Assembly (NCBI GenBank): GCA_934183145.1
Contig: CAKPSA010000011.1
Location: forward strand, 1-22,111
DNA: 22,111 nt
Origin: an uncultured Veillonella sp.
GTDB taxonomy: Bacteria; Bacillota; Negativicutes; Veillonellales; Veillonellaceae
Reading direction: 5' to 3'
A program made the position numbers and the translations under genes. This document shows positions 15,914 to 22,111 of the stretch, piece after piece (within the stretch, counting starts at the first letter, position 1; every line of letters starts with the position of its first letter). The notes below the pieces were generated by a model, which saw only the letters and a program-made list of their open reading frames with translations, did no database searches and was not told the DNA's origin.

Positions 15914-16144
15914 TTAAAATGATTTTTTCCCTAGTGTAGGATGGCTACAACGTTTTAACGTAAGAGTGTCAATCATGTGGACCGCTTCGTCCAATGTAAT
16001 GTCCTCACGCTTTGTCGGTGTTTCCAGAACTGCCAATGGATGTTCAGTGCCTACCTCACCAGAGGGCAAGTAAATATATTCTTGGTTGATAGTATCACCA
16101 AAAATATAGCCCGCTTGTAAATGTTCTTTATGAATGCGACTCAT
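15914..16144 (-). CDS. Small hypothetical protein, last gene of the DUF4931 operon
   Basis: 76 residues, soluble, no signal peptide or membrane segment. The segment GYIFGDTINQEYIYLPSGEV suggests a short beta structure. EDITLDEAVHMIDTLTL looks like a single helix. I do not recognise a family. It is a real gene: SD TAAGGAGAG overlaps the stop of the metallophosphoesterase gene, the gap is 9 nt, and a strong terminator follows. Close spacing implies co-translation with the phosphoesterase. Confidence 0.75.
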   Translation of the reverse strand: MSRIHKEHLQAGYIFGDTINQEYIYLPSGEVGTEHPLAVLETPTKREDITLDEAVHMIDTLTLKRCSHPTLGKKSF

Positions 16145-16153
16145 GGTCTCTCC

Positions 16154-16954
16154 TTACATAATTTCTTTTAGGTTAAAGTCTAGATAGTCTGCAGATACTA
16201 GCTCTAACTTTGTGGAGCCAAACTCCTTTGGAATACGTTTAAAGGATATTTGGTCGTGTAAATGTCCAAAGATACACGTATCTACATTGTATGTCTCCAT
16301 GAGATCCGTAAAGCCGGAAGGCGTGTTGGACTCATTGAATGGAGGATAGTGTAACAATAGGATTTTTGTTACTGGTATCTTGTCTATATCTATAGTTAGT
16401 AGATTGTTTTTTTCAGAGACTGTAGTATCTACATTTATTTCTGATTTTAATGTTTCTATCGCCTTATCCATTTCTTGTAGGGCGGCTTCGGTGCGCATTA
16501 GTTCTCTATCGTAAATAGATTGGTCTGTTTCTGGTGTGAAATGGGAGTCTCCAGGGCAGAGATAGGCGCGTGTGCCACCAAAGGCAATAATGCGAGGGCC
16601 TTCTTCTGTTTGAATAAGCTGTGCTGTACCGTGACCTTGTAAAAAGGTAATAGCATCGCCCATGAGGTTGCGCATCTTGTTAGCAGAGGCCCACCAGTAA
16701 TCGTGGTTGCCGCGGATCATATATTTCTTGCCTGGCATGGATGCAATTTCTTGTAAGTCGCAAGCCGCTTCATCGAGGCGAAGGGCCCAACTCATGTCAC
16801 CTACGAGAAAGACTATATCTTCGTCTGTTACACGGGTCATCCAATCTTTTTTGATGCGGCTCCAGTGATTATCCCAGTGGGGACCAAAAATATCCATCGG
16901 CTTCGTCGGAGGATTGCCAGATAGATGGAGATCGCCGATGGCAAATACTTTCAT
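16154..16954 (-). CDS. Calcineurin-like metallophosphoesterase, cytosolic
   Basis: 266 residues. The dimetal-site motifs appear in order: GDLHLSG (Asp8, His10), VGDMSW (Asp53), RGNHDYWW (Asn83, His84), LLHYPP (His202) and FGHLHD (His231, His233). All canonical ligands are present, so the enzyme should be active. The substrate is unknown; the layout resembles COG1768 predicted phosphohydrolases. A charged insertion (about 150-195) separates the two halves. There is no signal peptide. The frame stays open to 16993, but GAAAGG (16966-16961) lies 6 nt before ATG 16954, and the conserved MKVFAIGDLH begins there, so this start is chosen. It lies 54 nt after the DUF4931 gene and 9 nt before the 76-residue gene. 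Confidence 0.9.
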   Translation of the reverse strand: MKVFAIGDLHLSGNPPTKPMDIFGPHWDNHWSRIKKDWMTRVTDEDIVFLVGDMSWALRLDEAACDLQEIASMPGKKYMIRGNHDYWWASANKMRNLMGDAITFLQGHGTAQLIQTEEGPRIIAFGGTRAYLCPGDSHFTPETDQSIYDRELMRTEAALQEMDKAIETLKSEINVDTTVSEKNNLLTIDIDKIPVTKILLLHYPPFNESNTPSGFTDLMETYNVDTCIFGHLHDQISFKRIPKEFGSTKLELVSADYLDFNLKEIM

Positions 16955-17008
16955 AAACATCCTTTCAAATATATCAAAATTATTTAGATACAATATGTAT
17001 AAGCAAAA

Positions 17009-17782
17009 CTATTTTGACGCGTGGAAATACGGCGCAATGTCTTGAATGATTTTTGCAGCGCGCTCTTCGTCGCAAGTTTGAGGAATTTTGTAGCCTACAT
17101 AGAGTGGTGTTGTTACATAACGGGCTACTACCTTGATATAGTCGTAGCCGTCCTCAAGATTATATACAAAATAGTTATAGGACTGGCTATAGTTGGCGAT
17201 GCTGCGCAATACATAACGCAATACTTGCTGTAATCTTAGCGCTACGGAGCGCACAGGTGCATCTGGTTTAAATCGTATATTGTACTCAAAGAAGCCAATG
17301 ATAGGCTGCGTAGACAAGGTGATACGCACATCTTGATCCTCGTGTAAGAGCCAGCCTTCCATATTCTGAGCCGTAATATCTTCGTGGTAATCGTAATCTT
17401 CAAGGCCTATGATTTGGCTGTGAGGATGACGAATGGAACCACCGGACATATAGCCATGGTTTTTAAAGAATAATACAGATTTGAAGTCTTTCCGTTCTCG
17501 TGTTTCGCGCCATTTATCAAGGCCGAATTGGAGAATACGGGCTGCTTCATCAGCAGGCAAGGTGGAAAATTCACCTTCGTCCGTTTCTGTTTCAATAATA
17601 ACCGTGGGCCATGTCTTATCTAGTACAGGATATTTGTTCATGAGCCAAATGATATGACCCGATGTATCTAGGATATCCGTTAATTTTGAACGATCACAGA
17701 AGGGGCAGCGCACTTCTTCGTTCCGAATATTAACAGGCTTAGTGCGCCCTAGTGCGATGTTAAATCGTAGTGGTTTATTCAT
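17009..17782 (-). CDS. DUF4931 family protein, GalT/HIT-like
   Basis: 257 residues. Zinc-type CPFC (26-29) and KNHGYMSGGSIRHPHSQI (107-124) match galactose-1-phosphate uridylyltransferase architecture. There the second His of HPHxQ (here His121) is the nucleotidyl-accepting nucleophile. The rest fits DUF4931, a smaller, uncharacterised relative of GalT. A nucleotidyl transferase or hydrolase activity is an inference. Two ATGs lie together at 17785 and 17782; the SD AGGAGG (17794-17789) is 3 nt from the first and 6 nt from the second, so the second is preferred. It heads the operon with the metallophosphoesterase, which suggests a joint role in nucleotide or sugar-phosphate turnover. Confidence 0.82.
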   Translation of the reverse strand: MNKPLRFNIALGRTKPVNIRNEEVRCPFCDRSKLTDILDTSGHIIWLMNKYPVLDKTWPTVIIETETDEGEFSTLPADEAARILQFGLDKWRETRERKDFKSVLFFKNHGYMSGGSIRHPHSQIIGLEDYDYHEDITAQNMEGWLLHEDQDVRITLSTQPIIGFFEYNIRFKPDAPVRSVALRLQQVLRYVLRSIANYSQSYNYFVYNLEDGYDYIKVVARYVTTPLYVGYKIPQTCDEERAAKIIQDIAPYFHASK

Positions 17783-17820
17783 CATGTGCCTCCTTCCTCG
17801 TAAGAAAATCTATACTCTTA

Positions 17821-17865
17821 ATCATACCATAATTAGCCCATTCGTACATGAAATAATGGTATAAT
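17821..17865. promoter_or_regulatory. Back-to-back extended -10 promoters
   Basis: TGGTATGAT reads on the minus strand (17829-17821) towards the DUF4931 operon. TGGTATAAT reads on the plus strand (17857-17865) towards the Nudix-mutY operon. Both are extended -10 elements with poor -35s. The two 10-bp ends are inverted copies at 9 of 10 positions, so the region is nearly symmetric. Confidence 0.5.
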
Positions 17866-17899
17866 AATAGGGTATTATATAAATGATTAAGGAGGCTCT

Positions 17900-18421
17900 A
17901 TGAAACCGACGACGCTTGTATTTCCTATTGATGAACAAAATCGTATATTGCTAGGTCGTAAAAAACGCGGTTTCGGGGCTGATAAATATAATGGATTTGG
18001 CGGTAAACTCGAAGCTGGTGAAAGCTTCCGAGACTGCGCCATCCGTGAGTTGTTTGAGGAATCTGGTCTTCATGGTCGCCCAGAAGATTTAGAATGTGTA
18101 GCGGCTTTTGATTTTCAATTTCCCTTTGATGAAAGTTTAACGCATGTCGGTTATGTATACTTTTTGCGTACTTTCACAGGCAATGTAGAGGAAACCGACG
18201 AAATGGAGCCCCATTGGCTGACAGTAGATGAAATTCCCTACGAGCACATGTGGGATGGTGACCGCCAATGGTTGCCGATGCTGCTAGAAGGTAAGAAATT
18301 AAAAGGGCCTATCGTGTTTGGTCGAGATAATAGTACGGTAGATAAAATGGATTTAACCACCGTCGATACCGTTCTTGAAAGCGAACACTTGGCGCGCATT
18401 GATCTATATATTAATGGTTAA
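17900..18421 (+). CDS. Nudix hydrolase, MTH1-like 8-oxo-dGTP diphosphatase
   Basis: 173 residues. The Nudix box GKLEAGESFRDCAIRE then LFEESGL (35-57) fits GX5EX7REUXEEXGU exactly. Around it lie the MTH1/NUDT1-type marks: KKRGFGADKYNGFGGK (21-36) and, towards the C-terminus, MWDGDRQWLPMLLEGKKLKG. The likely role is to hydrolyse oxidised purine dNTPs before they enter DNA. It sits 8 nt upstream of mutY, which repairs the DNA lesion from the same oxidised base; this strongly supports the assignment. SD AAGGAGG lies before ATG 17900, with an extended -10 about 35 bp upstream. Confidence 0.92.
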   Translation: MKPTTLVFPIDEQNRILLGRKKRGFGADKYNGFGGKLEAGESFRDCAIRELFEESGLHGRPEDLECVAAFDFQFPFDESLTHVGYVYFLRTFTGNVEETDEMEPHWLTVDEIPYEHMWDGDRQWLPMLLEGKKLKGPIVFGRDNSTVDKMDLTTVDTVLESEHLARIDLYING

Positions 18422-18429
18422 GAGGTAAT

Positions 18430-19527
18430 ATGACTGATAAAAAGAGCCCCAAGTGGGTGCCACAGCTATTAGCGTGGTATGATGTGAATAAGCGGGATTT
18501 ACCGTGGCGTGATTGTGGAGATCCTTATAAGGTTTGGGTTTCTGAGGTGATGAGCCAACAAACGCGCATCGAGGCGATGAAGCCCTATTATGATAACTGG
18601 ATGCGACTATTCCCAACCATAGAGGACTTGGCAAAGGCCAGTGAAGATGAGGTAGTTCACGCTTGGCAAGGGCTTGGCTATTATAGCCGTGCTCGTAATT
18701 TGCGCCTTGGTGTAAAGGACGTCGTAGAAAACTACGGCGGTATCGTGCCTCATGACCGCAAGACCATGGAGTCCTTGAAGGGCGTAGGTTCGTATACGGC
18801 AGGGGCTATTTTATCCATGGCGTACAACGAACCAGAGGTGGCTGTAGACGGCAATGTACTGCGCATTTATGCTCGTTTATATCGCATCTTTGACGATATT
18901 TTGAGTACTAAAGGTAAGAAGGCCATAACTGCTATTGTAGAGGAAACATTGCCTCACGATCGACCTGGCGACTTTAACCAAGCCTTGATGGACTTTGGGT
19001 CTGCCGTGTGTATTCCCAAAACTCCACGCTGTGGAGAATGTCCTATTGTAAACATGTGTGAAGCATACCAACATAAGGATACTGACAAACTACCTGTGCG
19101 CATAAAGAAAACAAAGGTAGTAGAGGTGCCTCTATTTGTGGGAATCTTGCAATACAAAGACCATTATCTATTGCATAAACGTCCTAACCGTGGACTGTTA
19201 CGGTCCATGTGGGAATTCCCATCTGTGGAAATGGTATCTGCCTTTGAGGTCGGAGAACAAGGCCTTGAGGCGTTAGTAAAGGACCTAGGTTTTGAACTAT
19301 CCTTGCAACCAGTATTAGTAAAAGAGATAACACATATTTTCTCTCATCGAAAATGGTTCATGAAAGCATTCCGCGGTGATTTAACGTACGCAGGAGATGC
19401 TGAGAATATAACGATCGCAGATATTCAAAAGCAATTGCCGAAGGATTGGATGCTCATCAAGCGTGATGAGTTCGCCGATTACGCTTGGGCTGGGCCTCAT
19501 GGTAAGCTGACGGAGATTGCAAAATAA
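18430..19527 (+). CDS. mutY: MutY, A/G-specific adenine DNA glycosylase
   Basis: 365 residues. Removes adenine mispaired with 8-oxoguanine. WVSEVMSQQTR (36-46) holds catalytic Glu39. The helix-hairpin-helix LKGVGSYTAGAI (116-127) is followed by VDGNVLR with catalytic Asp140. The [4Fe-4S] ligands are Cys194, Cys201, Cys204 and Cys210 (C-x6-C-x2-C-x5-C). The C-terminal domain (about 230-365) is the MutT-like module that recognises 8-oxoG (LLHKRPNRGLLRSMWEFPSVE region). All key residues are present. ATG 18430 has SD AGAGGT and follows the Nudix stop by 8 nt; the next gene starts 16 nt after its stop, so the three are one operon. Confidence 0.96.
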   Translation: MTDKKSPKWVPQLLAWYDVNKRDLPWRDCGDPYKVWVSEVMSQQTRIEAMKPYYDNWMRLFPTIEDLAKASEDEVVHAWQGLGYYSRARNLRLGVKDVVENYGGIVPHDRKTMESLKGVGSYTAGAILSMAYNEPEVAVDGNVLRIYARLYRIFDDILSTKGKKAITAIVEETLPHDRPGDFNQALMDFGSAVCIPKTPRCGECPIVNMCEAYQHKDTDKLPVRIKKTKVVEVPLFVGILQYKDHYLLHKRPNRGLLRSMWEFPSVEMVSAFEVGEQGLEALVKDLGFELSLQPVLVKEITHIFSHRKWFMKAFRGDLTYAGDAENITIADIQKQLPKDWMLIKRDEFADYAWAGPHGKLTEIAK

Positions 19528-19543
19528 TGTGTAGGAGCAATGA

Positions 19544-20725
19544 ATGAGAATTCTATTTAATATCATTTTCTCTGCCATCCTCGTAATAGGATTGGTAGGG
19601 TTCTGGGCTCTATTCCTCAACTTGTGGAAGCCTAAAAAGAAATGGCCTGCTTGGGTAGGTTATATCATCATTATCGGTGCGTGGTTCGCTGCCATTCGAT
19701 ACTATATACTAAATCAAGTAGATCTATATGGAACAATGTATTATCCGTTGATGAATATGTTCCGTACTGAAAGCTATGGTTTTCTCTTTGGCTTATTCTT
19801 GGCTATTCCTGTGTTTATCGTTCTCAGCTTGTTATACTGGGCGGTTAATAAGATTTGGAGTAAAACGCCAGAGGAAAATAGAACAGGTCGTCGAGCCTTC
19901 TTTAGGACGGCGGCCACAGTGGTGCCGTTGGCAACAATTGGTGGTTCTAGCTATGCTGCCTATGTAGGTCAACATGAGATTGAGGTCACTCATGAAAGCT
20001 TTGGGTATACGAATTTACCGCCTGGGTTAAAGGGCTATAAAATCGTTCAACTCAGCGATATTCACGTAGGCCCAAGCATTGACTTAGATGACCTTGATGA
20101 AATTTTAAAGCTAGCACTCATAGAAAAACCTAATCGAGTTGTTATCACTGGTGATTTAATCGATAAGTTAGCTTGGTTGCCACAAGTCTGTGAAAGACTG
20201 ACAACCTTTGCAAAGCAAATTCCGGACGGTGTTGATTTCATCTTAGGCAATCATGAGTACCATCACGACGTAAATAAGGTATTAGACGAATTGAAACACA
20301 ATACACCGATGAATATTCTTGTGAATAGTAATATTCAAATTATGGGCGGTAAACAACCTGTGTACATTGCAGGTGTTGCGTACGACAATGATCGAGAAAA
20401 AGAAAAGCGTGAAGCTATGATTGATAAGGCTTTATCTGGTATCCCAGACTATGCCTTTGTTATTCTTTTAGCTCATCACCCTGAATTCTTTGAAGAAGCC
20501 ATTGAACGTAAAATACCGTTGACCCTTTCTGGTCATACCCATGGTGGTCAAATTGTATTTATGGGCATGCCGTTGGTACCAACAGGCACACCATATACAA
20601 AAGGTCGCTACGTAGAAGAACAAAGCGTGTGCTATGTTAATAACGGCTCAGGTCATTGGTTCCCAATCCGTATCAACTGCCCACGAGAAATTACAGTCAT
20701 TACATTCTTTGACGGAGTAGCTTAG
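19544..20725 (+). CDS. Membrane-anchored metallophosphoesterase, YkuE/YaeI-like
   Basis: 393 residues. Three membrane segments (about 4-26, 37-55, 78-103) come first. A short polar stretch with TGRRAFFRT (114-122) and a fourth, weakly hydrophobic segment (123-142) follow. The catalytic domain then shows QLSDIHVG (Asp172, His174), TGDLID (Asp204), LGNHEYHH (Asn236, His237), LLAHHPEF (His311/312) and SGHTHGGQ (His331, His333). The ligands for a dimetal centre are complete. Related YkuE of Bacillus is a Tat substrate and acts at the envelope. Here the RR motif is internal, so the catalytic domain is probably outside the membrane; that is inference. SD AGGAG precedes ATG 19544. It is the third gene of the Nudix-mutY operon. 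Confidence 0.9.
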   Translation: MRILFNIIFSAILVIGLVGFWALFLNLWKPKKKWPAWVGYIIIIGAWFAAIRYYILNQVDLYGTMYYPLMNMFRTESYGFLFGLFLAIPVFIVLSLLYWAVNKIWSKTPEENRTGRRAFFRTAATVVPLATIGGSSYAAYVGQHEIEVTHESFGYTNLPPGLKGYKIVQLSDIHVGPSIDLDDLDEILKLALIEKPNRVVITGDLIDKLAWLPQVCERLTTFAKQIPDGVDFILGNHEYHHDVNKVLDELKHNTPMNILVNSNIQIMGGKQPVYIAGVAYDNDREKEKREAMIDKALSGIPDYAFVILLAHHPEFFEEAIERKIPLTLSGHTHGGQIVFMGMPLVPTGTPYTKGRYVEEQSVCYVNNGSGHWFPIRINCPREITVITFFDGVA

Positions 20726-20763
20726 AAATAAAGGTGAGCTCCTTAGAATAAAAGGTAAGCTCA
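20722..20763 (+). repeat. 21-bp tandem duplication at a gene end
   Basis: Units 20722-20742 and 20743-20763 match at 17 of 21 positions. Each holds TTAGAA, an AAAGGT(G/A)AGCTC core and an SD-like AAGGT. The first unit includes the stop codon of the metallophosphoesterase gene (20723-20725). The second ends just before the SD of the next gene. Confidence 0.6.
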
Positions 20764-20779
20764 TTAAAGGGATACAATC

Positions 20780-21076
20780 ATGTATAATACATCCTTTATC
20801 CAAAAAATCCTTATATGTATTATTGTGCTCATGCTATTTGATATCTCTCTAATCTACGATATGACAGCGAACATATATAAGGGATATCTTAAAATAGCGA
20901 TACTAGTGGCAATTGGATGCCATTTAGACCTATACCTGGAAATCAGTAAACAAGAGGAATTACTGATACAGGCATTTAAGAATGATACATTTAACGAGAC
21001 CTATGAACTGTTAAATACGAAACAGATGCTTTTTATCATATCTTTGATCCTGTTAATGACTATTAAACTTGTGTAA
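20780..21076 (+). CDS. Small membrane protein, unknown
   Basis: 98 residues with three hydrophobic stretches: about 8-27, 35-52 and 82-97. The middle stretch ends in a charged segment (HLDLYLEISKQEELL) that probably faces the cytosol. No family is recognised. The start has a modest SD, AAAGGG, 8 nt before ATG 20780. It follows the metallophosphoesterase by 54 nt and precedes a strong terminator, so it is probably the last gene of that operon. The higher AT content and rarer codons than its neighbours make it less certain than they are. Confidence 0.6.
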   Translation: MYNTSFIQKILICIIVLMLFDISLIYDMTANIYKGYLKIAILVAIGCHLDLYLEISKQEELLIQAFKNDTFNETYELLNTKQMLFIISLILLMTIKLV

Positions 21077-21111
21077 TATTAGAAAAACATAGGTTACAAA
21101 TAGAAAGAGGC

Positions 21112-21130
21112 ATTGTATTTTAGATACAAT
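21112..21130 (+). other. Small hairpin before the terminator
   Basis: ATTGTAT (21112-21118) and ATACAAT (21124-21130) form a perfect 7-bp stem immediately 5' of the terminator stem. It may help folding or slow polymerase; no function is shown. Confidence 0.4.
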
Positions 21131-21165
21131 AAATCCCCGATACATTATGTATCGGGGATTTTTCC
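21131..21165 (+). terminator. Intrinsic terminator of the Nudix-mutY operon
   Basis: AAATCCCCGATACA (21131-21144) pairs perfectly with TGTATCGGGGATTT (21148-21161) around a TTA loop, and more Ts follow. On the minus strand TTTATTG follows the same stem, so it may also end the convergent fumarase transcript. Confidence 0.9.
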
Positions 21166-21220
21166 GTTCATTTGAGGTATGAGAGGATGTTATAGATATA
21201 TCATAGAGATGAGAGAGATT

Positions 21221-22111
21221 TTATTTCATTCGAACTGCTTCAGCAAATTCGTCTTCAGTCATAAGTTTTTCTTCCAAGATGATTTCTTTGATAGAGCAAC
21301 CGCGTTTGTACGCTTCTTTTACAACCTTAGCGCTCTTGTCGTAGCCGATGTATGGCGTTAAGGATGTAGCAATCATGAGGGATTGTTCTACGAAGAAGTT
21401 GAGTTTTTCAGGCACGAATTCTACACCGTCGATACAGTGTGTTGTGAAAGAATTCATCGCGTCTGCGAGGAGGCGACAGCTTTCGACAAAATCATAGATC
21501 ATGATAGGCATGTACACGTTCAATTGGAAGGCACCGCTGCCTGCACAGAGCGTCATAGTCGTATTATGACCGAATACTTGGGCACATACCATGGTCAAGG
21601 CTTCGCATTGTGTAGGGTTTACCTTGCCTGGCATGATGGAGGAGCCCGGTTCGTTTTCAGGAAGATGCCATTCGCCATAGCCACAGCGAGGACCAGAGCC
21701 TAAGAAACGCACGTCGTTAGCGATTTTGAATAGTGTAGTAGCCAATGTGTTGAGCGCACCGTGAGCCATCATGAAAGCATCTTTCAAAGATAGGCCTTGG
21801 AATTTGTTGTTCTTAACGCGGAATGGAGCGCCTGTAACCTCTGGCAATACAGTTTCCATAACGTCTAGATAGCCTTTAGGTGTGTTTACACCGGTACCAA
21901 CGGCAGTGCCGCCAAGGGCTACATCGAGTAGGTGGTCAGCGTTTTGTACAAGCATCGCTTTGGCAGTTTTTAGGCCTTCTACAAAGGCACTGATTTCTTG
22001 GTCCACCATGATGAAAGTCGCATCTTGTAAATGTGTACGACCAACTTTTTGCAAGCCTTTACCTTTTTCTTGCAATTTTTCAAAGGATTGGATAAGGCCG
22101 TCCAATGCAGG
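21221..22111 (-). CDS. fumC: Class II fumarate hydratase, C-terminal part (5' end outside window)
   Basis: About 296 residues of the C-terminal part are present. The frame is open to the window edge, so the start is missing. The fumarase/aspartase superfamily signature GSSIMPGKVNPTQCEALTMV is in the form typical of class II fumarase; aspartases read PAKVNPVVPE. GRTHLQDAT and NDVRFLGSGPRCGYGEWHLP, followed by ENEPGSS, also match fumarase. After HLQDAT the usual Pro is Phe, and the segment IMVDQEIS departs from the common LTLGQE. The enzyme interconverts malate and fumarate, and in fermenting Negativicutes it serves the succinate-propionate route. The tail ends in a typical helical C-terminal domain. 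It converges on the terminator at 21131. Confidence 0.88.
   Translation of the reverse strand, partial: PALDGLIQSFEKLQEKGKGLQKVGRTHLQDATFIMVDQEISAFVEGLKTAKAMLVQNADHLLDVALGGTAVGTGVNTPKGYLDVMETVLPEVTGAPFRVKNNKFQGLSLKDAFMMAHGALNTLATTLFKIANDVRFLGSGPRCGYGEWHLPENEPGSSIMPGKVNPTQCEALTMVCAQVFGHNTTMTLCAGSGAFQLNVYMPIMIYDFVESCRLLADAMNSFTTHCIDGVEFVPEKLNFFVEQSLMIATSLTPYIGYDKSAKVVKEAYKRGCSIKEIILEEKLMTEDEFAEAVRMK

Overview
The window is an ordinary chromosomal stretch from a moderately AT-rich, low-GC bacterium. It carries a Firmicutes-type AddAB (RexAB) helicase-nuclease, strong AGGAGG ribosome binding sites, consensus sigma-70-like promoters, and two Sec-exported proteins with no cell-wall sorting motif. 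A Negativicute, most likely Veillonella or a close relative, fits best. That is an inference from gene style and was not tested by a database search. I see no rRNA, tRNA, CRISPR array, insertion sequence, prophage or integration site.

Layout. Positions 1-4060 hold an MFS permease (+), a small secreted proline-rich protein (-), an SGNH-fold hydrolase (+) and an Ala/Tyr-rich exported protein (-) with a good promoter and a structured 3' end. Positions 4363-11641 hold the addB-addA operon, whose genes overlap by 11 nt; it initiates double-strand-break repair. Positions 11726-14070 hold a diacylglycerol-kinase-family lipid kinase (-), a GntR/FCD regulator (+) behind a perfect TTGACA-N17-TATAAT promoter, and an XRE-type regulator (-). 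The XRE gene diverges from the fluoride channel gene crcB (+, 14223), and a clear dyad lies between them. A stand-alone molybdopterin-binding-domain protein (+, 14844) follows, with three degenerate tandem repeats upstream of it.

Positions 15914-17782 form a minus-strand operon: a DUF4931/GalT-like HPHxQ protein, then a cytosolic metallophosphoesterase, then a 76-residue unknown. Back to back with it at 17900-20725 is a plus-strand operon: an MTH1-like Nudix hydrolase, MutY, and a membrane-anchored metallophosphoesterase with a twin-arginine-like motif. The first two make a compact 8-oxoguanine defence unit, one acting on the nucleotide pool and one on DNA. A small membrane protein follows. 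The right edge holds the C-terminal two thirds of a class II fumarase (-).

Most genes are recognisable housekeeping or maintenance genes. I found no convincing new multi-gene system. The points worth a second look are regulatory: the dyads at 4223-4253 and 14118-14136, the tandem repeats at 14766-14831 and 20722-20763, and the hairpin-rich 3' region at 2967-3069. Among the proteins, they are an SGNH hydrolase without the usual block V aspartate, a metallophosphoesterase with an internal RR motif, and the uncharacterised DUF4931 operon.
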